Below the pieces are notes generated by a model that saw only the letters and a list, made by a program, of their open reading frames with translations, searched no databases and was not told the origin of the DNA. This document shows, piece after piece, positions 26,409-34,086 of a stretch of 36,520 bases of DNA. Position 1 is the stretch's first letter, and every line of letters begins with the position of its first letter. The stretch comes from Actinomycetes bacterium (lineage in GTDB: Bacteria > Actinomycetota > Actinomycetes > Mycobacteriales > Mycobacteriaceae): assembly GCA_023460175.1 (NCBI GenBank), contig JAEWRC010000026.1:1-36520 (forward strand), read 5' to 3'. Both the position numbers and the translations under genes were made by a program.

Positions 26409-26427
26409 AATGAAAACGATTGTCATT
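26409..26427. promoter_or_regulatory. Zur-like box 1
   Basis: AATGAAAACGATTGTCATT is a near-perfect palindrome (7 of 8 arm positions) of the AT-rich TGAAAA-TTTTCA type bound by mycobacterial Zur/FurB. It lies 11 bases before the CobW-like start. It also covers TTGTCA (26420-26425), a good -35 for the divergent rpmB promoter. Confidence 0.8.
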
Positions 26428-26469
26428 TGGTGTGGCACCACGCTACAGTCCCGACGGTCGCTTGTCGAA
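26420..26469. promoter_or_regulatory. Overlapping divergent promoter cores
   Basis: For rpmB (plus strand), -35 TTGTCA (26420-26425) and -10 TACAGT (26444-26449) are 18 bases apart. For the CobW-like gene (minus strand), -35 TCGACA (complement of 26464-26469) and -10 TAGCGT (complement of 26440-26445) are also 18 apart. The two -10 boxes share bases 26444-26445. Each -35 falls in or at the edge of one Zur box. Confidence 0.5.
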
Positions 26470-26484
26470 AATCATTTTCATTAA
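26466..26484. promoter_or_regulatory. Zur-like box 2
   Basis: It contains GAAAATCATTTTC (26467-26479), a perfect palindrome, followed by ATTAA. TTTTCATTAAGGAT (26475-26488) repeats in inverted orientation the 14 bases at 26403-26416 of box 1. It lies about 20 bases before the rpmB start. Confidence 0.82.
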
Positions 26485-26504
26485 GGATCGGAAGGAAACA
26501 ACAA

Positions 26505-26741
26505 ATGTCGGCTCACTGTCAGGTCACGGGGCGCAGTCCCGGTTTCGGGAACGCGGTGTCGCATTCCCACCGCCGGACGCGACGCCGGTGGAACCCCAAT
26601 CTGCAGATCAAGACCTATTACCTGCCGTCGGCGGGACGCCGGATCACGTTGCGGGTCAGCGCCAAGGGCATCAAGGTCATCGACCGCGACGGCATCGAGG
26701 CGGTCGTGGCCCGGATGCGTCGTGACGGGCAGAAAATCTGA
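26505..26741 (+). CDS. rpmB: Ribosomal protein L28, zinc-independent (C-minus) paralogue
   Basis: A 78-residue L28 of the large ribosomal subunit, with the family pattern SPGFGNAVSHSHRRTRRRWNPNLQ. The zinc-binding CxxC near the N-terminus of the normal protein is lost: only one Cys remains, in HCQVTG. This defines the C-minus paralogue that replaces the zinc-bound copy when zinc is short. A GAAGGA ribosome site lies eight bases before the ATG. It is translationally coupled to rpmG (TGATG) and sits directly behind two Zur-like boxes, so zinc-starvation induction is expected. Confidence 0.94.
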   Translation: MSAHCQVTGRSPGFGNAVSHSHRRTRRRWNPNLQIKTYYLPSAGRRITLRVSAKGIKVIDRDGIEAVVARMRRDGQKI

Positions 26742-26905
26742 TGGCGCGCAACGATATTCGACCGATCGTCAAGCTGCGGTCCACCGCCGGGACCGGCTAC
26801 ACGTACGTGACGCGCAAGAACCGGCGCAACGATCCGGACCGGTTGGTGCTGCGCAAGTACGATCCGGTGCTGCGCCGCCACGTCGACTTCCGCGAGGAGC
26901 GCTGA
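26741..26905 (+). CDS. rpmG: Ribosomal protein L33, zinc-independent (C-minus) paralogue
   Basis: A 54-residue L33 that is recognisable from TRKNRRNDPDRLVLRKYDPVLRRH. The two CxxC pairs of the zinc-containing form are absent and no cysteine remains. The ATG shares one base with the rpmB TGA. The other usual members of the set, C-minus S14 and S18, are not in this window and must lie elsewhere or be missing. Confidence 0.94.
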   Translation: MARNDIRPIVKLRSTAGTGYTYVTRKNRRNDPDRLVLRKYDPVLRRHVDFREER

Positions 26906-26912
26906 GATTCGG

Positions 26913-26931
26913 TAACGTGAGGCTTACCTAA
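26913..26931 (+). promoter_or_regulatory. IdeR/DtxR-like iron box
   Basis: TAACGTGAGGCTTACCTAA matches 15 of 19 positions of the mycobacterial IdeR consensus TTAGGTTAGGCTAACCTAA, with the right half almost perfect. It lies eight bases after rpmG and about 50 before the siderophore binding-protein gene, so it should repress that operon when iron is plentiful. Confidence 0.75.
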
Positions 26932-26979
26932 TCACCAGCGTCGCGCTCGGGGGCCGCGACCCCTTGGAGGTATGCCGCT

Positions 26980-27932
26980 GTGCACTCACGTCGTGTGACC
27001 CGACCGCTAGCCGCCCTGGTGGGGCATTCGCGCTGCTGCTCAGCGCGTGCTCGGCGCCGGCCGAGACGGATCCCGGGGCGACGGTCGCCGTCGAGACCAA
27101 CCTCGGCGAGGTCGCGGTGCCCGTCGACCCCGCCCGCGTCGCCGCGCTGGACAACACCTCGATGCAGACGCTGATGGACTTCGGGGTGACCCCCGTCGTG
27201 GTCCCCAAGCCGCTCATCGCCCGGGTCGAGGGCCTCCAGGCCTGGGCCGACGACGACGAGATCCTCGACGCCGGCTCACACCGCGCGCCCGATCTCGAGG
27301 CCATCAGCGAGGCCCAACCGGACCTGATCATCGGCGGTTACCGCTTCGGCAGCTACCAGGACGACCTGGAGCGGATCGCCACCACCATCGACATCTCGCC
27401 GGACGCGGAGGCCGAGGGCGGCTATGTCGAGGGTCTGCGGACCCAAACCGCCACGCTGGGCACCATTTTCGACCAGCAGGCCCGGGCCGAGGAGTTGATC
27501 GCCGAACTCGATGCCGCCGTCGCCGACGCCACCGCGGCCACCAACGGACAGACGGTCTTCCTGGGCGTGACCACCGCCGGCAAGCTGGACAACGGTGCCG
27601 GGCGGATCGGGCGGATCCTCGAACCGCTGAACCTCGTCGACGTCTTCTCCGAGGAGCACCTGGGCAGCACGTCCCACCACAACAATTCGGGGCTCGCACC
27701 GGAGACCATCGCCCAGGCCAACCCGGACTGGTTGATCGTCTTCGAGCAGGACGCACTCGGCAGCGACGGCTACGTCCCGTCGCGGGAGGTGATCGAGGGC
27801 CAGGAAGCCCTGAAGAACACCACGTTCGTCAAGGAGGGCCAGATCATCTACCTGCCGGCGGACTTCTACGTCACCGAGAGCATCCAGGCCTACACCTCGG
27901 TGTTCCGGACGATCGCGGACAGATTCGCCTGA
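26980..27932 (+). CDS. Siderophore ABC binding lipoprotein (YclQ/FatB-like), frameshifted signal peptide
   Basis: Iron-siderophore binding protein of the Peripla_BP_2 group: NTSMQTLMDFGVTPV, PDLEAISEAQPDLIIGGYR, and the late PDWLIVFEQDA region. The likely start is GTG 26980, behind GGAGG (spacing about ten). From there the frame reads a signal-peptide beginning (HSRRVTRPLAALVG), but the rest of the signal (AFALLLSAC lipobox) and all of the mature protein are in another frame. One extra G in the run at 27021-27024 would join them into a perfect lipoprotein signal. As read, the gene has a -1 frameshift in the signal peptide; the remaining open frame begins at TTG 26964 without a proper signal. 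A sequencing error in the G run is possible. It is the first gene of an IdeR-box operon. Confidence 0.82.
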
Positions 27933-28897
27933 CGTACCGCAACGCCGCGGCGCCGGCGCTCATCCTCGCGCTGATCGTGCTCATCCCGACCTCGCTGATG
28001 GTCGGGGGCTACGACATCAGCATCGACTCGCTGCTGCATGATCCGGCCGCCCGCGAGATGTTCCTCATCTCTCGGGTGCCGCGGACCCTCGCCCTGATCT
28101 TCGCGGGCACGGCGATGAGCGTGTCCGGTCAGATCATGCAGGCGCTGACGCAGAACCGGTTCGTCGAGCCGACCACCATCGGCTCCAGCCAGTGGGCCGG
28201 CCTCGGAATCCTGTTGATGCTCATTCTCTTTCCGCAGGCGCCCATCATCGTGCGGATGGTGGTCGCCAGCGCCTTCGCGTTGCTGGGCACGCTGATCTTC
28301 TTGGCGATCCTGCGTCGGATCCAGCTCACGTCGTCGCTGGTGGTCCCCCTCATCGGCATCATGCTGGGCGCGGTGGTCGGTGCCGCCACGCTGTACCTGG
28401 CCTCGACGTTCAGCCTGCAGCAGACCATGTCGGCGTGGCAGTCCGGCGGCTTCAGCAACATCGTGCGCGGCCAGTACGAACCGCTGTGGATCATCGCCGG
28501 GGTGACGCTGGCCGCCTACCTGTTCGCCAGCCGATTCACCGTCGCCGGGCTGGGCCGCGACATCGCCGTCAACGTCGGCCTCAACTATGCGCGCGTGGTG
28601 TTCCTGGGCTCGACGATTGTGGCGATCGCCACCGGCGTGACGGCCGTGGTGGTCGGGTACCTGCCGTTCCTCGGCCTGATCGTGCCCAACATCGTCTCGA
28701 TGCTGCGCGGCGACGACGTGCGACGAAACCTGTTCTGGGTGGCGGGACTCGGGGTGGCGCTGATCCTGCTGTGCGATCTGATCGGGCGGGTTGTCGTCGC
28801 TCCCATGGAGATCCCGGTGTCGGTGGTCCTCGGTGTGGTGGGTGCGGTGGCGTTCGTCTACCTCGTGTTGCGGAGGCAACGTGTCGGCGCTCTCTGA
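27929..28897 (+). CDS. Siderophore ABC permease 1 (FecCD family, YclN/FatD-like)
   Basis: A permease of about 322 residues with nine or more hydrophobic helices and family motifs SRVPRTLALIFAGTAMSVSGQIMQALTQNRFVEPTTIG and VVGYLPFLGLIVPNIV. It imports iron-siderophore with the second permease and the ATPase. Similarity to YclN starts at LTYRNAAAPAL, where the only codon available is CTG 27929, overlapping the binding-protein TGA. No ATG, GTG or TTG lies close upstream in frame. A CTG start with translational coupling is therefore likely; the next in-frame candidates (GTG about 27977) would shorten the first helix. Confidence 0.85.
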   Translation: MTYRNAAAPALILALIVLIPTSLMVGGYDISIDSLLHDPAAREMFLISRVPRTLALIFAGTAMSVSGQIMQALTQNRFVEPTTIGSSQWAGLGILLMLILFPQAPIIVRMVVASAFALLGTLIFLAILRRIQLTSSLVVPLIGIMLGAVVGAATLYLASTFSLQQTMSAWQSGGFSNIVRGQYEPLWIIAGVTLAAYLFASRFTVAGLGRDIAVNVGLNYARVVFLGSTIVAIATGVTAVVVGYLPFLGLIVPNIVSMLRGDDVRRNLFWVAGLGVALILLCDLIGRVVVAPMEIPVSVVLGVVGAVAFVYLVLRRQRVGAL

Positions 28898-29875
28898 ATC
28901 GGCGGTGCTGTCGCGGTGGCGGCCGGGCCGACTGGGGCCGGGCGCGCGCCTGGTGGTGATCTCGGCCGTCATCGCCGCGGCCGCAACGTGTTTCCTGCTG
29001 CTGTTCATCCGCGGTTCGTTCGCGTTCAGCTTCGAGCGGCGCGCCATCATGCTCGGCACCATGGTGGTCGCCGCCTTCGCCCAGGGTGTCGGCACCGTCG
29101 TGTTCCAGACCATCACCCAGAACCGCATCCTGACGCCGTCGATCATGGGCTTCGACTCGCTGTATGTGCTGTTGCAGACGACGCTGGTGTTCGCGTTCGG
29201 CGGCACCGTCATCGCCAAGACCGAGGGCCTGCCGAAGGTGCTCACCCAGACCGCGCTGATGGTGCTGTTCGCGACCCTGCTCTACCGCTGGCTGCTGTCC
29301 GGGCGCTTCGGCAACCTCTACATCCTGCTGCTCGTCGGCGTGGTCTTCGGTCTGGCGTTCGACAGCATCTCGGTGTTCCTGCAGCGGTTACTGTCGCCGA
29401 CGGACTACGACCTGCTCAACGCCACCCTCTACGGGCGAATGGGCAACCTCGACGCCACGCATCTGCCGTTGGCGCTGCTGGCCTGCCTTGGCGCCGGAGT
29501 CGTGTTGTGGCGCATGCGGTATCGGCTGGACACGATGCTGTTGGGCCGCGACGTCTCGATGTCGCTGGGCATCGACTACAAGCGCGACATGACGATTGTG
29601 CTGATGCTCGTCGCGCTGCTGGTGTCGTTCTCGACGGCGCTGGTGGGGCCGATGACGTTCTTCGGGTTCCTCGCCGCGCATCTGGCGTATCAGTTGGCAG
29701 CTACAAGCATCAGTACGTCATGCCGATGGCGTTCCTCGTCGGCCTGCTGGGACTCGTTGGGGGACAGTTTATCCTGGAACATATCTTCTACGCGGGTGGG
29801 TTCCTGACGATCATCATCGAGTTCGTCGGCGGGATCGCGTTCATCATCATCCTGCTCCGGACGGGGAAACTGTGA
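28881..29875 (+). pseudogene. Siderophore ABC permease 2 (YclO/FatC-like), frameshifted near C-terminus
   Basis: The GTG start has GGAGG five bases upstream and lies inside the end of permease 1. The frame carries FecCD-family helices and TITQNRILTPSIMGFDSLY, up to FFGFLAAHLAYQL at about 29695. There it switches: the expected ending (SYKHQYVMP, GGQFILEHIFY, IIEFVGGIAFIIILL) continues in another frame to 29875, while the original frame runs into unrelated sequence and stops at 29807. By comparison with YclO about two residues are missing at the break, which fits a 4-base deletion in a GGC-rich stretch (one base would also restore the frame). The last two helices would be lost, so the transporter may not work. 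Confidence 0.8.
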
Positions 29876-30642
29876 TCAGGTACGCCAACCTCAGCAAGTC
29901 CTACGGCGAGACCCGCGTGCTGGGACCGCTGACGGGCACCATCGCCAAGGGCGGTATCACCGCGCTCGTCGGCCCCAACGGTGCCGGCAAGTCGACGCTG
30001 CTGACCTCCATCGGGCGGCTGCTCGAGCCCGACGAGGGCAGCATCGAGGTCGGCGGGGTGGATGTGCGCTCGGCCAAGCCGCGGTCGCTGGCGACGCTGC
30101 TGTCGATCCTGCGCCAGGAGAACACTGTCACGGCCCGGCTCACGGTGCGTGAGCTGGTCAGCCTCGGCCGATTTCCCTATTCGCGCGGCCATCTGACCGC
30201 CGCCGACCGCGAGAAGGTCGATGAGGCACTGGAATTCCTGAATCTCACCGAGTTGGCCGAGCGCTATCTCGACCAGCTCTCCGGCGGGCAGCGGCAGCGG
30301 GCGTTCGTCGCGATGGTCATCGCCCAGGACACCGACTACGTGTTGCTCGACGAGCCGCTGAACAACCTCGACATGCGCCACTCGGTGCGGATGATGCAGA
30401 TGCTGCGGCGCGCCGCCGACCAACTGGACAAGACCATCGTGCTCGTCGTGCACGACATCAACTTCGCCGCCGGCTACGCGGACAACATCATCGCGCTCAG
30501 CGCGGGGGAGGTCATGTACTCCGGGACCGTCCCCGAGATCATGCGCGACGACGTGCTGGCCGAGGTGTTCGAGACTCCCGTGCGGGTGCTTGAGGTCGAG
30601 GGCACACCCGTTGCGGTGTATCACCGGCCGCCGTCGGGTTGA
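29872..30642 (+). CDS. Siderophore ABC transporter ATPase (FepC/YclP-like)
   Basis: A 256-residue ATPase with Walker A GPNGAGKST (K40), Q-loop ILRQEN, signature LSGGQRQRAFVA, Walker B YVLLDEPLNNLD and switch His VVHDINFAAGYAD. These features are typical of iron-siderophore/vitamin B12 ATPases. The GTG start overlaps the TGA of the true permease-2 C-terminal frame, supporting that frame as the original one. Last gene of the operon. Confidence 0.93.
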   Translation: MIRYANLSKSYGETRVLGPLTGTIAKGGITALVGPNGAGKSTLLTSIGRLLEPDEGSIEVGGVDVRSAKPRSLATLLSILRQENTVTARLTVRELVSLGRFPYSRGHLTAADREKVDEALEFLNLTELAERYLDQLSGGQRQRAFVAMVIAQDTDYVLLDEPLNNLDMRHSVRMMQMLRRAADQLDKTIVLVVHDINFAAGYADNIIALSAGEVMYSGTVPEIMRDDVLAEVFETPVRVLEVEGTPVAVYHRPPSG

Positions 30643-30650
30643 CTGGGTTC

Positions 30651-30998
30651 ATGACTTCCGGTGACCAAGCGCAGCACCGCCTCGCCACCTACGGGACCCT
30701 GGCGCCGGGCCGGCCCAACGCGCACCAACCGAGTGCGCTCACCGGCACCTGGACGCGCGGGAAGGTGCGGGGCCATCTGCACGAACTCGGCTGGGGCGCG
30801 GCGGCCGGCTATCCCGGCATCGTCTTGGACGACGCGGGGCCGGTCGTGCAGGTCCAGGTCTTCAGCTCAGAGGACCTACCGCAGCACTGGGCGCGCCTCG
30901 ACGAGTTCGAGGGGCCCGGTTATCGGCGCGTCGCGGTCACGGTCGGCATCGACGCCGGCCCCGTGCGCGCTTACATCTACGTGCTGGCTGAATCCTGA
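30651..30998 (+). CDS. Gamma-glutamylcyclotransferase-like (AIG2) family protein
   Basis: A 115-residue protein with the AIG2/GGCT fold: LATYGTLAPG near the N-terminus (substrate loop), a GxxxxLGWGAAAGYPGI strand region, and LDEFEGPGYRR, which carries the likely catalytic Glu. These small enzymes act on gamma-glutamyl amides; the substrate cannot be told. The ATG at 30651 was preferred over TTG 30639. It follows the siderophore ATPase by eight bases, so it may ride on that transcript, although there is no obvious functional link. Confidence 0.82.
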   Translation: MTSGDQAQHRLATYGTLAPGRPNAHQPSALTGTWTRGKVRGHLHELGWGAAAGYPGIVLDDAGPVVQVQVFSSEDLPQHWARLDEFEGPGYRRVAVTVGIDAGPVRAYIYVLAES

Positions 30999-30999
30999 C

Positions 31000-31036
31000 A
31001 TATTCCTTGACGGGAATATCTCGCAACGTTTACGTT
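31000..31036 (+). promoter_or_regulatory. ArsR-type operator overlapping a leaderless promoter
   Basis: ATATTCC (31000-31006) and GGAATAT (31013-31019) are perfect inverted arms. The 6-base spacer is TTGACG, a strong -35. TACGTT (31031-31036) is a fitting -10, 18 bases downstream and exactly six bases before the ATG of the ArsR gene. Repressor binding would mask the -35. Confidence 0.8.
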
Positions 31037-31042
31037 GGCGGC

Positions 31043-31369
31043 ATGCAGGCGACGTTGTTCGGGGCCCTTGCCGAGCCCAGTCGGCTCCGGATCGTCGAAC
31101 TGCTGCGGACCGGGCCGCGATCGGTGGGTGAGATCGCCGAGGCGCTCGACATCCGGCAACCACAAGTGAGCAAACATCTTCGAGTCCTTGACGATTCGGG
31201 GCTGGTCTCCGGTGCGGCAGCGGCCCGCCGGCGGATCTATCGGCTCGAACCTGAACCCTTCGAGGAGATTGCGCGGTGGGCGGGGTCGTTCGAGCGGCTC
31301 TGGGAGGCCCGCCTCGACTCATTGGGTGTCTACCTGGACTCGATCACCGACGAGCGCGACGAAAAATAG
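31043..31369 (+). CDS. ArsR-family transcriptional regulator
   Basis: A 108-residue winged-helix repressor: LAEPSRLRIVELLRTG, the recognition helix region IRQPQVSKHLRVLDDSGLV, and the wing AAARRRIYRLE. There is no Cys pair, so metal sensing of the classical ArsR kind is unlikely. This subgroup is usually paired with an AHSA1/SRPBCC gene, as here (nine bases downstream). The ATG at 31043 has no ribosome site, but the promoter fits a leaderless start. The adjacent dyad at 31000-31019 is its probable operator. Confidence 0.92.
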   Translation: MQATLFGALAEPSRLRIVELLRTGPRSVGEIAEALDIRQPQVSKHLRVLDDSGLVSGAAAARRRIYRLEPEPFEEIARWAGSFERLWEARLDSLGVYLDSITDERDEK

Positions 31370-31378
31370 GAGACTTAC

Positions 31379-31876
31379 ATGATTCTGCAGATGTTCAAGA
31401 AGACCAAGGAACTCGATCTCGAACGCACCTACCGCGCACCGATCGCAACGGTCTGGGACGCCTGGACCGACCCGGACATGTTGCGCCAGTGGTGGGGCCC
31501 GGAGAAGACGTTCGTTCCCGAATGCCGGATCGACCTGACCGTCGGCGGCGAAATCCACATCGTGATGGAAGCCGGCGAGGAGATGGGCAAATACCAAGGC
31601 ACGCGGTGGCCGATGGCCGGGACTTTCACCCGCATCGAGAAGCCTGCCCGCCTGACCTACGACGCGCATTCGTGGACCGAGGGCGAGGAGGCAGGATCGA
31701 CGATCCACCACACCAACGACGTCACCCTGAGCGAGGCCGACGGGGCCACCACGGTCAAACTGCACGTGACGATCACGCAGATCGGCCCGAAGGCCAAGAT
31801 GGCGGCGTTCGGCATGAAGTGGGGCTACAAGGCGCAGTTCGACAAGCTCGCCAAGTTCCTTGCGGCCCAACCCTGA
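31379..31876 (+). CDS. SRPBCC/AHSA1-domain protein
   Basis: A 165-residue protein of the START-like AHSA1 family: ERTYRAPIATVWDAWTDPDMLRQWWGPE at the N-terminus and WGYKAQFDKLAKFL at the C-terminus, framing a hydrophobic ligand cavity. An AGGAGA ribosome site precedes the ATG by about seven bases. It is co-transcribed with the ArsR regulator. The ligand is unknown; the pairing suggests that the regulator or this protein senses a small hydrophobic compound (inference). Confidence 0.9.
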   Translation: MILQMFKKTKELDLERTYRAPIATVWDAWTDPDMLRQWWGPEKTFVPECRIDLTVGGEIHIVMEAGEEMGKYQGTRWPMAGTFTRIEKPARLTYDAHSWTEGEEAGSTIHHTNDVTLSEADGATTVKLHVTITQIGPKAKMAAFGMKWGYKAQFDKLAKFLAAQP

Positions 31877-31899
31877 TGCTTACTCGACCGCAGCGGGCT

Positions 31900-33249
31900 T
31901 CAGGTCGGCTGGTGCCCGAGTTGGTGGCGTAGACAATCCTCGAGGTCACGGCGGCGGAACCGGTGCCCCGTGGCCAACAGCTTGTCGGGGGTGACGCGCT
32001 GGTCGGCCTCGGCCAGTTCGCGGGCGCCCTGATCGCCCAGCAGCAGTCGGGGGCCGAAACCCGGCACGGGCAGCAGCGCCGGCCGGCGTAAAACCGCGGC
32101 GAGTACCCGGGTGTAGTCGGCGTTGCGCACGGGGTCGGGGGCGACGGCGTTGACCGGGCCCGACAGCGCCGGGTCGACGAGAGCGCGGTGGTAGACGTCG
32201 ATCAGGTCGTCGAGGTCGATCCACGACAACCACTGCCGGCCGCTGCCCAATCGCCCGCCGAGGCCCGCGCTGAACAACGGACGCATCAACCGCAGCGTTC
32301 CACCGCGCGGCGATTGCACGATGCCGGTGCGCACGTTGACCACCCGAAGTCCGGCCTCGGCGGCGGGGGCACATGCGGCCTCCCAGTCGGCGACGACGTC
32401 GGCGAGGAAACCCGTTCCGCGGGCGGCGGATTCGTCGAGCACGTCGTCCCCGCGGTGATAGCCGTACACGCCGATCGCCGAGGCACACACGAACACGGTG
32501 GGACCGTCACCGGCGAGTTCGGCGAGCCGACGGGTGGGTTCGATGCGACTGTCGCGCACCGCGGTCTTGTGCGAATCGCTGAATCGGCCCGCGATGGAGG
32601 CGCCGGCCAGATGAATCACGGCGTCGACCCCGTCGAGCAGGTCGGGTGCCGGCCTCTCGGGATCCCAGCGCCGCTCGTCCGCACCGCGCGGTTTGCGGCG
32701 GACCAGGCTGATCACCCGGTAACCGCCGGTGCTCAGGAACGCGGTCAGGGCGCTGCCCACCAACCCGGAGGCGCCCGTGACGGCGACGGTCCCCGCCCCG
32801 ACCCCGCGTTCGGCCCGCCAGCGGTGCGCGGCGATGTCCTCGGCCAGTTGCCGATGCCGGAACCGGAACATCTGCCGCAGCAACCGCTCCGGAACCGCCG
32901 TGTCGACGCGGTCGGTCAGCCGGGTGCGCTCACCGGACAGGGCGTCGAAGCGGTGTTCGTGACGCCATGCTCCGGCCAAGCGGGTGGGCCAGGACCGGGG
33001 GCCGGGCTGGGCCAGGACGTCGACGAAGCGGGCCGGCCGGTCGTAGTCCTGGGGTTGGTGATCGGAGACCAGCCGCAGACCGCCGGGCGCGCTCAGCACT
33101 GCCTGGCCGTCGGCCAGCGAGGCCGCCTCCGAGACGATGCCGACCGGCTGCCACGGCGGCAGCAGCCGGGCCAGCGCGCCGGGCCGGCTGTGCCAGGCGA
33201 ACACGTCGTCGCGCGCGGCGTCGATGACGCTGCTGTATTGGATTCCCAC
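31900..33249 (-). CDS. SRPBCC domain fused to TIGR01777-type SDR epimerase
   Basis: A 449-residue two-domain protein. Residues 1 to about 148 form a cyclase/START-like domain (YSSVIDAARDDVFAWHSRPGALARLLPPW). From about 153 a short-chain dehydrogenase of the TIGR01777 family follows, with VTGASGLVGSAL as the dinucleotide site, VIHLAGASIAGRFS, CASAIGVYGYHRGDD (active-site SAxGxYG) and a C-terminal DUF1731-like part. The GTG start is supported by GGAGGT just upstream. The substrate is unknown; it may be a nucleotide-sugar- or lipid-linked compound. It converges with the AHSA1 gene, which is also a START-like protein. Confidence 0.9.
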   Translation of the reverse strand: MGIQYSSVIDAARDDVFAWHSRPGALARLLPPWQPVGIVSEAASLADGQAVLSAPGGLRLVSDHQPQDYDRPARFVDVLAQPGPRSWPTRLAGAWRHEHRFDALSGERTRLTDRVDTAVPERLLRQMFRFRHRQLAEDIAAHRWRAERGVGAGTVAVTGASGLVGSALTAFLSTGGYRVISLVRRKPRGADERRWDPERPAPDLLDGVDAVIHLAGASIAGRFSDSHKTAVRDSRIEPTRRLAELAGDGPTVFVCASAIGVYGYHRGDDVLDESAARGTGFLADVVADWEAACAPAAEAGLRVVNVRTGIVQSPRGGTLRLMRPLFSAGLGGRLGSGRQWLSWIDLDDLIDVYHRALVDPALSGPVNAVAPDPVRNADYTRVLAAVLRRPALLPVPGFGPRLLLGDQGARELAEADQRVTPDKLLATGHRFRRRDLEDCLRHQLGHQPT

Positions 33250-33324
33250 CGGACCTCCGTCTGTGGTTCGCCAGCGGCGGCGCCAACTGACGGTATGTAC
33301 AGCGGGCTACCCGGCACAGCGCGG

Positions 33325-33373
33325 TTTACGCCGAGGTCTGCAGTCGCCCGGTGGCTGCAGACCTCGGCATAAA
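33325..33373. repeat. Long perfect inverted repeat
   Basis: GCCGAGGTCTGCAG (33330-33343) and CTGCAGACCTCGGC (33355-33368) are perfect 14-bp arms around an 11-base loop. After one mismatch four more A-T pairs (TTTA/TAAA) extend the stem. It lies about 75 bases upstream of the SDR fusion gene, which is transcribed leftwards. It could be a terminator acting in either direction or a regulatory site. Confidence 0.75.
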
Positions 33374-33448
33374 GCGTATCCGCGGAACGCCGCTTCGAAC
33401 CCACGCGTACCCCGCCGGGGGCGGGGTCAAGCAACGGGCCGGAGCGCG

Positions 33449-33480
33449 CCAAGACCCTCCCGCGTCGGGGAGGGTCTTGG
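33449..33480 (-). terminator. Stem-loop terminator after the ALASV-repeat protein gene
   Basis: CCAAGACCCTCCC (33449-33461) and GGGAGGGTCTTGG (33468-33480) form a perfect 13-bp stem with a 6-base loop, 22 bases after the stop of the minus-strand gene. There is no T-tract, as is common for mycobacterial terminators. Confidence 0.72.
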
Positions 33481-33502
33481 ACACCCGTTGGACGAGTCGC
33501 GC

Positions 33503-33910
33503 CTACTTGGCCCGGGTCTTGCTGGCGCGCGTCTCGCCGGCCTTCTTGGCCTTGGTCTCGGCCTTGCTCGCCTTGGTCTCCCCGGAGGCGCGGGTCTCGA
33601 CCGAGGCCAGTTCCGGCGCCGGTGCGACGGAGGCCAGCGCGGCCTTGGGCATGACGGACGCGAGAGCTGCCTTGGGCATGACCGACGCCAGTGCCGCCTT
33701 GCAGCAGGAGGCTTCGGTCTCCTGGACCGAGGCCAGCGCCGCCCGGGTCTCGGTCTCCTGGACCGAGGCGAGCGCGCCGCCGTCGTGGGTGGGCTCGGTG
33801 CTGGCGCCGGCGACACCGGCCAGGCCGACCGCGGCCGCGCCGAGGATGCCGGCCGAGACGGCGGGGATGGCGATGTAGCTGGTGAAGCGGCGGATGATCT
33901 GGGTGCTCAT
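33503..33910 (-). CDS. Exported ALASV-repeat protein with basic tail, unknown function
   Basis: A 135-residue protein with no family I recognise. An Arg-containing N-terminus and hydrophobic stretch (about 12-36) end in AGA-S, a good signal-peptidase site. The mature part contains (A)LASV six times between about 46 and 104, in units such as ALASVQETE (twice) and AALASVMPK (twice), with a Cys-Cys pair at 69-70. The tail (about 105-135) is Lys/Ala/Glu/Thr-rich and basic. AGGAGA lies about seven bases before the ATG. It is divergent from a NarL-type two-component system and followed by a stem-loop terminator, so it is a single-gene unit and a likely target of that system. Confidence 0.8.
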   Translation of the reverse strand: MSTQIIRRFTSYIAIPAVSAGILGAAAVGLAGVAGASTEPTHDGGALASVQETETRAALASVQETEASCCKAALASVMPKAALASVMPKAALASVAPAPELASVETRASGETKASKAETKAKKAGETRASKTRAK

Positions 33911-34086
33911 GTCAATTCTCCTGGGTGAGTGTTGGTTTGGCGTTCCGTTCCGGTGTGCTCCGGTACGAGACGAACTCTGCCGCCTGGCCGCCGCGGTGTC
34001 TGTCGGGCGAACGGCCAGTGCGGGGGATGAATCCGATGTCCCCCGATCGGAGGACAGGCGGTGTTTGCTTTGGAAAGCTGTTCGGC

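Noticed and set aside
25100..26410. 436-codon plus-strand frame opposite the CobW-like gene
   Set aside because: No ribosome site and no family features; the minus-strand protein matches a known mycobacterial family and has Zur boxes at its start.
27890..29245. 451-codon minus-strand frame across the permeases
   Set aside because: Antisense to FecCD-family permeases; charged low-complexity translation without a start signal.
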